Source: Hahella sp. CCB-MM4
Lineage (GTDB): Bacteria; Pseudomonadota; Gammaproteobacteria; Pseudomonadales; Oleiphilaceae
DNA length: 64,000 bases
Direction: 5' to 3'
NCBI RefSeq assembly: GCF_002260525.1
Contig: NZ_MRYI01000001.1
Span: 62,001-126,000, forward strand
Under the pieces are notes generated by a model, which was not told the origin of the DNA, made no database searches, and saw only the letters and a program-made list of their open reading frames with translations. Positions within the stretch are counted from its first letter, which is position 1; each line of letters opens with the position of its first letter. A program made the position numbers and the translations under genes. Shown in pieces: positions 54,716 through 62,885 of the stretch.

Positions 54716-55532
54716 TTCGTCTTCCTTTTGTGTGTTAAATCAACTTCTTTCGATGTTGATGGTTAAAAGCCACATTTTTTCATTATTCAGGGCGATATGA
54801 GCGCCCATTTATATTTCGGAATTATGTCATTTTGATGACATTTTGCAATTCGATGTTTTATCAGATATTCAAGCCTCCTCTTTAATGAGCGAACCCATCA
54901 GTTTCGAGAATGTTGATAGTATTACCTATTTTCAGTAAGCGAAACTTACCTACACATCATCACTGAAGGTCAGCCAAAGAGGCTTAAATTCCTTACCTAT
55001 CAACAACTTATTGAAGTTACTACTGCAGCTTTCATGCTTGCAATTTAGAAATTCCCTTTCAAACAATAAGTTACATCGAACTCTTAACAAACAGAATTAA
55101 TATCAATATGTAATACAACATTGAAGACTTTGCAACCAAAAAAGTGCAATTAACGACTTTTTTTGTAACAAAACACCTGGTTGATTTGCGAACCTACAAG
55201 AGCAGAAACTTTGCCAACTCATCGTTTTTTAAACAAATCATCAGGTTAGAAGGCATCACCGGTATTACAATGGTATATAGCACCACCAAATTGGTGCGCC
55301 TACGTTTTTTTATTGCACCACATTGAAACACTTGCGACTTGAAAGAGCGGCGAGTTACTAGAACCCAGCCGTACTATATCAAACGCATAGTCAAATTGGT
55401 GCGGACATCTTATAGGGGATTTCCGAAACACCAAACTAGCCAAAGGTATCATTTTGTAACCAGATGTCATTTCATTCCTATGACAAAATTCGTCGCAGGA
55501 ATGAATTCTACTGGAGGATCCTTGATCAACCT
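54716..55532. other. 817-base intergenic gap upstream of the porin gene
   Basis: AT-rich, without a convincing gene. Short open frames of 60 to 90 residues occur but have no ribosome sites or recognisable features. Near the porin start there is a GGGCG/CGCCC hairpin around 54794-54811 and a possible minus-strand promoter (TTGCAA and TAATTC). The repeat CAAATTGGTGCG occurs twice further up. Confidence 0.6.
55287..55403. promoter_or_regulatory. Two copies of CAAATTGGTGCG (55287-55298 and 55392-55403)
   Basis: Identical 12-base words 105 bases apart. The first is part of an imperfect palindrome with GCACCA to its left, similar to NtrC sites; the second lacks a left arm. The same core occurs in the NtrC-type site before ntrB at 61555. 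Confidence 0.5.
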
Positions 55533-55970
55533 CTAAACTTCCAGCAAGAAAGTTGCCGGACCTCTATTTTGAATATTTACCAACATATCAGCCCCAAATT
55601 CACCCGTCACGATTCTGACACCTCGGGTACCAGCCTGCTCTACAAAATAGCGGTAGAGTTCATCGCCCTTTTCCGGCTCAGCTGCTTTAGTAAAACTTGG
55701 TCGCATGCCTTTACGAGTATCAGCAGCCAGGGTGAACTGTGACACTATCATCAGCTCTCCATGCACATCCAGAAGGCTAAGATTCATCTTTGCCTGCTCA
55801 TCCTCAAAAACCCTGTAACTTAACACTTTTGCCAGCAACTTATCTGCTGATTGCTCGTCATCATGGGCCTCCACCGCAAGGAACAATACCAAACCGTTCC
55901 CGATTTCACCCCGAACAACACCATCAACAGCAACACTGGCTTCCGACACTCTTTGCAATAATCCCTTCAT
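55533..55970 (-). CDS. dtd: D-aminoacyl-tRNA deacylase
   Basis: 145 residues, exactly the length of E. coli Dtd. Conserved SQFTLAADTRKGMRPSF and the C-terminal NRGPATFLLEV with the GP cis-motif are present. It hydrolyses D-amino acids (and glycine) wrongly attached to tRNA. I chose the ATG at 55970, which has GGAG five bases upstream; a GTG two codons earlier is part of the same ribosome region. Confidence 0.95.
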   Translation of the reverse strand: MKGLLQRVSEASVAVDGVVRGEIGNGLVLFLAVEAHDDEQSADKLLAKVLSYRVFEDEQAKMNLSLLDVHGELMIVSQFTLAADTRKGMRPSFTKAAEPEKGDELYRYFVEQAGTRGVRIVTGEFGADMLVNIQNRGPATFLLEV

Positions 55971-56064
55971 ATACACTCCGGTTCTATCGCTCGTTATTTT
56001 TTATGGTTATTTATTCAGACTTACATTAGCACTCTACTTTATATATCCCTCCAACACTCTCCCA

Positions 56065-57024
56065 CTAGCCATTAAGCTTCCCATATCCACCCAGACGATC
56101 CGCCAACTGGCCGATTATCCGGATCATTGCATCCGCCATAGCTGGATCATGCGGAGAATGCCCCGCATCTCTGACCACCACCAACTCGCTACCTGAACTG
56201 CGCTGATGCAAGCTATAAGAAACCTCCAGAGGAGTTACTGCGTCATACCGCCCATGCACTATCGTAGCAGGAATACTATCAGGAACAATTGAGACAGACC
56301 GTTCTGTTTCCGACAATTCTCGAAATACCGAAACGCCAAATTTAGCGAGGGTGATCGCGTTATGAGGATGAACATACTGATCAATCAAATGCGGCTGACA
56401 ATGAAGCGTGGATATTTTGGCCAACCATTTAGCCCAAGCCTTCGCAGCCTGAATCTGCTCCAACTCATTGGCCCCCAGCAACATATCTTCCATCGCAGAC
56501 ATAACAGGAACGGATGGGCCGCCACCCAAACGATTTATCAGCTCTTGGAAATGATCAGGAAAGAGATTAGGCGCTCCATTATCGAGCAACCATTTTACGG
56601 AGTGATGATCACAAAACCCGTAGCCGCAAAGTATCATTCCATTTAATTGTCCCGGATAGGCCATGGAATAATCTACAGCAATGCGCGCGCCCCAACCAAA
56701 CCCTACCAGGGAGACACTTTCAAGCCCCAACTTCTCGATTAGCGCCCGCAAATCTGAAGTAGCCTGAGAGACATTCCATCCCTTCACCTCACCTAATGGC
56801 AATGATCGGCCAGTGCCTTTCTGGTCATACTGAATGATACGGTATTTTTCAGCATCAAAGAGACGCCTGTGAAACGGGTCAGAACCACCACCTGGCCCAT
56901 CATGCAAAACAAAAACGGGCAACCCTTCCGGGTTACCCGTTTCATCAAAGTGAATAATGTGGTCTTTATCAATCTCTATCGAACCAGAGTTGTAGGGCGT
57001 TATTTCTGGGTAAGGGGTGAGCAT
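56065..57024 (-). CDS. Proline iminopeptidase-like alpha/beta hydrolase, nucleophile serine missing
   Basis: 319 residues with the size and order of Pip peptidases (S33 family): VFVLHDGPGGG (normal form HGGPGG), YDQKGTGRS (normal DQRGxGxS), SLVGFGWGARIAVDYS, then HGRYDAV with D261 and AGHSPHD with H289. At the nucleophile elbow GxSxG the serine is replaced by glycine (G110, codon GGT in G-F-G-W-G). The HGGPGG loop also has Asp for the first Gly. Asp and His of the triad remain. It is therefore unlikely to be a normal peptidase, and may be inactive, binding-only, or use another mechanism. Stop and start are normal, no frameshift. Confidence 0.85.
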   Translation of the reverse strand: MLTPYPEITPYNSGSIEIDKDHIIHFDETGNPEGLPVFVLHDGPGGGSDPFHRRLFDAEKYRIIQYDQKGTGRSLPLGEVKGWNVSQATSDLRALIEKLGLESVSLVGFGWGARIAVDYSMAYPGQLNGMILCGYGFCDHHSVKWLLDNGAPNLFPDHFQELINRLGGGPSVPVMSAMEDMLLGANELEQIQAAKAWAKWLAKISTLHCQPHLIDQYVHPHNAITLAKFGVSVFRELSETERSVSIVPDSIPATIVHGRYDAVTPLEVSYSLHQRSSGSELVVVRDAGHSPHDPAMADAMIRIIGQLADRLGGYGKLNG

Positions 57025-57117
57025 CCGACCTTTTCCGTCCAGTCAATGAATGCCATCACTATAACACCCACTTTTCACTCCGAAAAGCAGATCACTCTGT
57101 TACGACAAGGAAATCAA

Positions 57118-58938
57118 TTAAGCCTCTTTACTCCGGTCCGCACGCTTACGCTCATGCTCTTTTAGGAGCTTCTTCCTTAACCGGATAGAAGCCGGAGTAA
57201 CCTCAACCAGCTCATCGTCTTCAATAAATTCCAGAGCCTGCTCAAGTGAGAACCTGATGGGTGGCGTCAAAAGAATATTCTCATCAGTCCCTGCTGCCCG
57301 GATATTCGTCAACTGCTTGGCCTTTGTTGGATTGACCACCAGGTCGTTATCCCGGCTGTGCAAACCGATAACCATCCCTTCATATACTTCAATATTGGGA
57401 TCCACAAAGAGACGTCCACGGTCCTGGAGATTGAACAGTGCATACGCAAGGACCTTGCCTGCAACATTCGAAATCAGCACACCATTATTGCGCTCAACAT
57501 CGACACCATCTTTATAAGGACCATAATGATCGAAAATATGCGTAAGAATTCCCGTTCCTGAGGTCATGGTCAAAAACTGAGACCTGAAACCTATCAAACC
57601 GCGAGACGGCAATACAAACTCAAGACGTGTACGACCTTTACCATCTGGAACCATGTTTACCAGTTCCCCACGACGCAGCCCCATCTCTTCCATGATCGGG
57701 CCTTGGTGCTCATCTTCAATATCTATGATCACCTGTTCGAAAGGCTCAACCTTTTGACCGTCTTCTTCCTTGATGATAACTTCCGGACGAGAAACTCCCA
57801 GCTCGAAGCCCTCGCGACGCATAGTTTCGATCAGAACAGAAAGATGCAGCTCTCCACGACCAGATACCTTGAACTTGTCCGGCGACTCGCCCTGTTCCAC
57901 GCGAAGAGCCACGTTGTACAACAACTCTTTCTCCAGACGCTCCTTAATGTTGCGGCTGGTAATATACTTCCCTTCTTTTCCGGCAAAGGGGCTGTCGTTT
58001 ACCTGGAAGGTCATACTGACTGTCGGCTCATCAACAGTAAGAGCTGGCAAGGCTTCAGGAGCTTCCGGAGAGCAAAGAGTATCAGAGATATTCAATGCAT
58101 CTATCCCGGTGATACAAATAATATCGCCCGCTTGTGCTTCTGGCACTTCCTGACGCTCCAGGCCGTGATATCCCATTACAGACAACACACGCGCATTACG
58201 CTTATTACCATCCCGATCAACGACAACCACAGGAGTATTGGTTTTAACCTTGCCACGGGTAACACGCCCAACCCCAATAACGCCAACATAGCTGTTATAG
58301 TCGAGAGCACTGATCTGCATCTGGAAAGGGCCATCTGCATCAACATCTGGAGATGGAACCCTATCCACAATCATTTCAAATAGCGGCGCCATATCTTCTG
58401 ACATGTCATCCGGGTCCATACCCGCAATACCATTAAGGGCAGAAGCGTATACGATAGGGAAATCAAGCTGCTCTTCTGTCGCCCCAAGACGATCAAACAG
58501 ATCGAATACTTCATTGATAACCCAATCAGGACGAGCACCCGGACGGTCAATTTTGTTGATAACAACAATAGGCTTCAGCCCCTGGTCGAATGCCTTTTGA
58601 GTCACAAAACGGGTTTGAGGCATTGGTCCGTCCACTGCATCAACAAGCAGTAGCACTGAGTCCACCATAGACAGAACACGCTCAACCTCTCCACCAAAAT
58701 CCGCGTGCCCAGGAGTATCAACGATATTGATACGGTAATCATTCCACTTGATGGCTGTATTCTTGGCCAAAATGGTAATGCCGCGCTCTCGCTCCTGGTC
58801 ATTGGAATCCATAATACGCTCGGCACCCATGTCCTTACGGCCCAAAGTCCCGGACTGCTGTAACAGCTTGTCAACCAAAGTGGTTTTGCCATGGTCTACG
58901 TGCGCGATAATGGCAATATTTCTTAACTTCTCAATCAC
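57118..58938 (-). CDS. typA: Ribosome-associated GTPase TypA/BipA
   Basis: 606 residues. EF-G-like GTPase: G1 [10 protein letters not shown]2 [10 protein letters not shown]3 [12 protein letters not shown]4 VINKIDRP. The following beta-barrel, two EF-G-like domains and the BipA-specific C-terminal region end in a lysine/arginine-rich tail. It binds 70S ribosomes, affecting stress and cold response. I chose the GTG at 58938 because the product then begins [11 protein letters not shown], as in E. coli; a TTG two codons earlier is unneeded. Divergent from glnA across 519 bases of regulatory DNA. Confidence 0.96.
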   Translation of the reverse strand: MIEKLRNIAIIAHVDHGKTTLVDKLLQQSGTLGRKDMGAERIMDSNDQERERGITILAKNTAIKWNDYRINIVDTPGHADFGGEVERVLSMVDSVLLLVDAVDGPMPQTRFVTQKAFDQGLKPIVVINKIDRPGARPDWVINEVFDLFDRLGATEEQLDFPIVYASALNGIAGMDPDDMSEDMAPLFEMIVDRVPSPDVDADGPFQMQISALDYNSYVGVIGVGRVTRGKVKTNTPVVVVDRDGNKRNARVLSVMGYHGLERQEVPEAQAGDIICITGIDALNISDTLCSPEAPEALPALTVDEPTVSMTFQVNDSPFAGKEGKYITSRNIKERLEKELLYNVALRVEQGESPDKFKVSGRGELHLSVLIETMRREGFELGVSRPEVIIKEEDGQKVEPFEQVIIDIEDEHQGPIMEEMGLRRGELVNMVPDGKGRTRLEFVLPSRGLIGFRSQFLTMTSGTGILTHIFDHYGPYKDGVDVERNNGVLISNVAGKVLAYALFNLQDRGRLFVDPNIEVYEGMVIGLHSRDNDLVVNPTKAKQLTNIRAAGTDENILLTPPIRFSLEQALEFIEDDELVEVTPASIRLRKKLLKEHERKRADRSKEA

Positions 58939-59124
58939 AATCAAATTCTCTAGTTCGAGGTTAGGCGGTCCGTAATCTGGGACTTCAACCGCAAAAAGGC
59001 GCGATATTATACAAGAGAGATGGTTTAGTTTTATACAAATGTTGTGAAATCTTTTTCAACGAAAACCAAATTCTCTCGAATGGCAACTCATTCAATCTCA
59101 TACCCTCCCAAAAATGGTGCACAA

Positions 59125-59141
59125 AGCACCACTTTGGGTCA
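59125..59141 (+). promoter_or_regulatory. NtrC-type binding site 1 upstream of glnA
   Basis: AGCACCA-CTT-TGGGTCA compares with the NtrC consensus TGCACCA-N3-TGGTGCA, six and five of seven matches per arm. It overlaps another palindrome, TGGTGC-ACAAA-GCACCA (59115-59131). Confidence 0.7.
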
Positions 59142-59155
59142 CGCCAAGATTTTTG

Positions 59156-59172
59156 CGCACAATTATGGTGCA
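59156..59172 (+). promoter_or_regulatory. NtrC-type binding site 2 upstream of glnA
   Basis: CGCACAA-TTA-TGGTGCA, with a perfect right arm. Its centre is 31 bases (three helical turns) from site 1, as at E. coli glnA, and about 100 bases upstream of the sigma-54 element. Confidence 0.75.
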
Positions 59173-59177
59173 TAATT

Positions 59178-59205
59178 TTGACAGGAATTTTACGCCCTTT
59201 ATAGC
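59178..59205 (+). promoter_or_regulatory. Sigma-70 promoter upstream of glnA
   Basis: A consensus -35 TTGACA (59178-59183) and TATAGC (59200-59205) at 16-base spacing. It adjoins NtrC site 2, so NtrC may repress it, as at glnAp1. Confidence 0.65.
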
Positions 59206-59258
59206 TACAGTTCGTCTCTTTCCTTGATTTTCAATGCGCCTGAGGCAGGCTCAAATGT

Positions 59259-59274
59259 TGGCAGACAAATTGCT
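59259..59274 (+). promoter_or_regulatory. Sigma-54 promoter of glnA
   Basis: TGGCAG-ACAAA-TTGCT matches the -24/-12 consensus TGGCAC-N5-TTGCW at nearly every position, with the required GG-N10-GC. The two NtrC-type sites lie upstream. Start of transcription is expected about 12 bases downstream. Confidence 0.88.
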
Positions 59275-59457
59275 TTAACTGGCTACATTTGCTGCGGATA
59301 AAAACCAGAAGCAACTATAAAATAGGCGTGATATGATTTTGCGCTCTTAGACTTCCCGGAACGCTTACCTTCGGCGCTAGTTTGAGGAGTGGGTGGGCGA
59401 ATGGATGTTCCGGCATCATCTCAACAAACATACACCAATAAATACGGAGTAACTGGA

Positions 59458-60864
59458 ATGTCAGAGAAAACTCTGAATCTCTTGAAAGAGCACGAAGTTA
59501 AATGGGTTGATTTACGCTTTACCGACTCCAAAGGTAAAGAACAGCATGTGACCATCCCCTCTTCAGAAGTCAAAGACGACTTTTTCCAAGAAGGAAAAAT
59601 GTTTGACGGTTCCTCAATCGCCGGCTGGAAAGGTATTAACGAATCCGACATGATCCTGATGCCGGACGATGCTACTGCCGTAATTGATCCGTTCACCGAA
59701 GAAACCACTCTGAACCTGACGTGTAACATTATTGAGCCTTCCACCATGCAAGGCTACGAGCGCGATCCTCGCTCTATCGCACAACGCGCCGAAGAATACC
59801 TGAAGTCTACTGGTATTGCTGACACTGTATTGTTTGGTCCAGAGCCTGAGTTTTTCGTATTTGACAGCGTTAAATGGGACGTTGGCATGCGCGGAGCTTC
59901 ATACGACATTTTCTCCGAGGAAGCCGCTTGGGTTTCTGGTGAAGATTTCGACCGCAACAACATTGGTCACCGTCCAGGCGTAAAAGGCGGTTATTTCCCC
60001 GTTCCTCCAGTTGATTCTCTGCATGACCTGCGCGGCGCAATGTGTGCAGCAATGGAAGCAATGGGCCTGGAAATTGAAGTACACCACCACGAAGTGGGTA
60101 CTGCCGGCCAGTGCGAGATCGGTGTTGGCGCTAACACACTGACCCTTAAAGCTGACGAAGTTCAGATCCTTAAGTACTGCGTCCATAATGTGGCTCACGC
60201 TTATGGCAAAACAGCGACGTTCATGCCTAAGCCTGTTGTTGGTGATAACGGCTCCGGCATGCACTGCCACCAGTCTCTGTCAAAAGATGGCAAGAATATC
60301 TTCGCTGGTGACGGCTATGCCGGCCTGAGCGACATAGCTCTGTACTACATTGGCGGCATCATCAAACACGCCCGTGTACTGAACGCTTTCACTAATGCTT
60401 CAACCAACGCATATAAGCGTTTGGTTCCAGGTTTCGAAGCTCCTGTAATGCTGGCCTACTCTGCGCGTAACCGTTCAGCATCTATCCGGATTCCTTTCGT
60501 TACCAACCCAAAAGCACGCCGTATCGAAGTTCGCTTCCCGGATCCTTCTGCAAACCCATACCTGGCATTCGCAGCAATGTTGATGGCTGGTCTGGACGGC
60601 ATCCAGAACAAGATTCACCCTGGCGATGCCATGGACAAAGATCTGTACGATCTGCCAGCTGAAGAAGCTGCCAACATCCCGACCGTTTGTAACTCTCTGG
60701 AGCAGGCTCTGAACTACCTGGAGCAAGACCACGAGTTCCTGACCAAGGGCGGCGTATTCACCGAAGACATGATCGCTGGCTACATCGATCTGAAGCGCAA
60801 TGAAGTAACTCGCCTGAACATGACGACTCACCCAGTTGAGTTCGACATGTACTACTCAGTCTAA
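59458..60864 (+). CDS. glnA: Glutamine synthetase, type I
   Basis: 468 residues; makes glutamine from glutamate, ammonia and ATP as a dodecamer. Seen: [17 protein letters not shown], the metal-binding [22 protein letters not shown], and the adenylylation loop [10 protein letters not shown] with Tyr397, the same number as in E. coli, the target of GlnE. I chose the ATG at 59458 (eight bases after GGAG), giving MSEKTL; the frame extends upstream but that part holds only leader sequence. Transcription is expected from a sigma-54/NtrC promoter and a sigma-70 promoter, and ends at 60919-60957. Confidence 0.98.
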   Translation: MSEKTLNLLKEHEVKWVDLRFTDSKGKEQHVTIPSSEVKDDFFQEGKMFDGSSIAGWKGINESDMILMPDDATAVIDPFTEETTLNLTCNIIEPSTMQGYERDPRSIAQRAEEYLKSTGIADTVLFGPEPEFFVFDSVKWDVGMRGASYDIFSEEAAWVSGEDFDRNNIGHRPGVKGGYFPVPPVDSLHDLRGAMCAAMEAMGLEIEVHHHEVGTAGQCEIGVGANTLTLKADEVQILKYCVHNVAHAYGKTATFMPKPVVGDNGSGMHCHQSLSKDGKNIFAGDGYAGLSDIALYYIGGIIKHARVLNAFTNASTNAYKRLVPGFEAPVMLAYSARNRSASIRIPFVTNPKARRIEVRFPDPSANPYLAFAAMLMAGLDGIQNKIHPGDAMDKDLYDLPAEEAANIPTVCNSLEQALNYLEQDHEFLTKGGVFTEDMIAGYIDLKRNEVTRLNMTTHPVEFDMYYSV

Positions 60865-60918
60865 TCACCGAGTAGCGTAAAACTACAGAGATAACCTGCG
60901 GTTTTACAAGGCAAATAG

Positions 60919-60957
60919 ACCCTGCCAAGGCTTTCAGCAATGGCAGGGTTTTTTTTT
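60919..60957 (+). terminator. Rho-independent terminator of glnA
   Basis: CCCTGCCA and TGGCAGGG form a perfect eight-base stem around a 13-base loop, followed by nine T. Confidence 0.95.
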
Positions 60958-61027
60958 GCTAAATCCGTGCTAGAGTTGCTTATACCCGTTATCGGTGAAC
61001 AGATATTCCTACACAAAAAGAGCCAGG

Positions 61028-61555
61028 ATGTTGAAAACGAATTGGATATCCGCAGTATGTATGGCATCGCTGATAGCTTCACAACCTCTATCAGCCGAGA
61101 TTTATCGCTGGGTCGACGACCAGGGCAATGTTGAGTACAGCGACCAACCCAGAGATGGCGCCACCAAAATCGAGGTACAGGATCCAGCAACAATATCCTT
61201 GCCTAAATTGTCCAATCTCCCAGCCACAACCTCAGGAGAGGACACCCCACCACCTCTTCAATATAAGCGGCTTCAGATTACCTTCCCAGAGAATGGTAGC
61301 GCCTTTCATTCCGGCGACGGTAATATCACCGTGTTGACTGAAGTGTCGCCAGACCTGTTACCCAATCACTCCTTACGCCTGACGATGGATGGCTCAGTAA
61401 TGGGCACAACTAAAGCCGGCTTTTTCACGCTTACCAATATTGATCGAGGTACCCATGTACTCCAGCTCGACATTATTGACAACAGTAGCGTAGTTCAGAG
61501 CGGCCCCAGCGTAACCTTCACCATACACCGCCCCTCAGTACTCAAGAAGAATTAA
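61028..61555 (+). CDS. DUF4124 domain protein (exported, between glnA and ntrB)
   Basis: 175 residues. Signal peptide cleaved after PLSA (residue 22), directly followed by the DUF4124 motif EIYRWVDDQGNVEYSDQP. The remainder (about 75-175) is a beta-rich domain with FPENGSAFHSGDGNITV and HVLQLDIIDNSSVV, like an immunoglobulin-type fold. Periplasmic. I chose the ATG at 61028; an upstream GTG would add 11 charged residues before the signal. DUF4124 proteins are commonly encoded beside glnA and ntrB in pseudomonads, but the function is unknown. Confidence 0.82.
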   Translation: MLKTNWISAVCMASLIASQPLSAEIYRWVDDQGNVEYSDQPRDGATKIEVQDPATISLPKLSNLPATTSGEDTPPPLQYKRLQITFPENGSAFHSGDGNITVLTEVSPDLLPNHSLRLTMDGSVMGTTKAGFFTLTNIDRGTHVLQLDIIDNSSVVQSGPSVTFTIHRPSVLKKN

Positions 61556-61571
61556 GCACCAAATTGGTGCA
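61555..61571 (+). promoter_or_regulatory. NtrC-type site before ntrB
   Basis: AGCACCA-AAT-TGGTGCA, 13 of 14 arm positions matching the NtrC consensus. It begins at the stop codon of the DUF4124 gene, 237 bases before ntrB. Confidence 0.75.
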
Positions 61572-61612
61572 TAACAACTAAAACAGGCATAGACTTTGTG
61601 CATAAGGTGTCC

Positions 61613-61636
61613 CTGGATAGTGCGTTTGCTATCCAG
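61613..61636 (+). terminator. Hairpin in the DUF4124-ntrB gap
   Basis: CTGGATAG and CTATCCAG form a perfect stem with an eight-base loop, 58 bases past the DUF4124 stop. No T run follows. The rest of 61556-61808 has no gene. Confidence 0.45.
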
Positions 61637-61808
61637 TGCTCCATAACTTGCCAAAATCAGGCGGAGTCCGTTATGCACAGAGCGCCATTGTTTTAGCCCC
61701 CTCCCGGTATCGCCCCAGAGCTGTGCAAACAAGTACGAAATTCGCACCTGAATACGGCAAAGATGGTTTGGATATTGCATTCGCAAATTAAAACATCAGG
61801 TTATAACT

Positions 61809-62885
61809 ATGCTGCCAGCCAGTACCCAGGAACGTTTACTCGATAATCTCAACACTGCAGTCCTTGTACTCAATGATGACCTTTGTGTTTCCTACAGCAA
61901 CTCTGCCGCGGAAATGCTATTGGAAATCAGTGAGCAACGAGCGCTTGGAACCTCGATTAACAGTCTACTGGTGGATCAGGTGTCCACGTTGATCGGACTT
62001 CAGGAATGTCTGCGCACCGGGTATTCGTACACACAAAGAGAAGCAGAGTTTTTGCTGCCGTCGGGAAGCCGGCTATCGGTGGACTATACAGTAGTCCCCA
62101 TAAGCGATAACGGCTATTCATTCATCCTGATGGAGATTCAGGCACGGGACCGTCTTCTGCGTATCAGCAGGGAGGAAGAGTTACTGGCAAAGCAGGAAAC
62201 CTCCCGCATTTTGGTTCGCGGTCTCGCCCATGAAATCAAGAATCCCTTAGGTGGGATTAGGGGCGCTGCCCAACTATTGGATAAAGAGCTTAAAGAAGAA
62301 GGCCTGCATGACTATACCAGCATCATCATTGCGGAGGCAGACCGCCTGCGTAATCTGGTTGACCGCATGCTGGGCCCAAATCAAACCTTCAAGCAGGATC
62401 CCACCAACATCCATGAAGTATTGGAAAGGGTCGTCAGTCTGATAGAAGTGGAGAGTCATGGCAAAGTTAGACTGGTCAAAGACTACGACCCAAGCCTGCC
62501 GGAATTTCCCGGAGACAAGGAGCAACTTATCCAGGCATTTCTGAATATTGCTCGAAACGCTTTACAGGCACTGGAAGCTGCCGCCCCCCCTGTTGAAAGC
62601 CCTGAAATTATTTTTCGCACCAGGCCATTACGACAAATCACCATTGGCCACACCCGTCATCGCCTGGTATTGCGCGTGGACATTATCGACAACGGCCCGG
62701 GAATTCCTCCGGATTTCCTCAAAAACATTTTTTACCCCATGGTCAGCGGCAGGGCACAGGGGACTGGATTAGGCCTCTCCATTACTCAGAGCATCATCGG
62801 CCAGCATCATGGCCTGGTGGAATGCGAAAGTGAGGCCGGACGCACTAATTTCATCATCTATATTCCATTGGAGCCAACATTATGA
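61809..62885 (+). CDS. glnL: Nitrogen regulation sensor kinase NtrB (GlnL)
   Basis: 358 residues, cytoplasmic. An N-terminal PAS domain (about 10-115), HisKA with phospho-accepting H141 in GLAHEIKNPLGGIRGAAQLL, and an ATPase domain with IARNALQAL, DNGPGIPP and GTGLGLS motifs. It phosphorylates NtrC under nitrogen limitation and is controlled by PII. The stop overlaps the ntrC start (ATGA). An NtrC-type site lies upstream. Confidence 0.96.
   Translation: MLPASTQERLLDNLNTAVLVLNDDLCVSYSNSAAEMLLEISEQRALGTSINSLLVDQVSTLIGLQECLRTGYSYTQREAEFLLPSGSRLSVDYTVVPISDNGYSFILMEIQARDRLLRISREEELLAKQETSRILVRGLAHEIKNPLGGIRGAAQLLDKELKEEGLHDYTSIIIAEADRLRNLVDRMLGPNQTFKQDPTNIHEVLERVVSLIEVESHGKVRLVKDYDPSLPEFPGDKEQLIQAFLNIARNALQALEAAAPPVESPEIIFRTRPLRQITIGHTRHRLVLRVDIIDNGPGIPPDFLKNIFYPMVSGRAQGTGLGLSITQSIIGQHHGLVECESEAGRTNFIIYIPLEPTL

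Noticed and set aside
54716-55532. A sigma-54 promoter to go with the NtrC-like words
   Set aside because: I scanned both strands for GG-N10-GC with the TGGC and TTGC context and found none.
55144-55536. Small open frames of about 60 residues in the porin upstream gap
   Set aside because: No ribosome sites, no recognisable features, and the composition looks like random AT-rich DNA.
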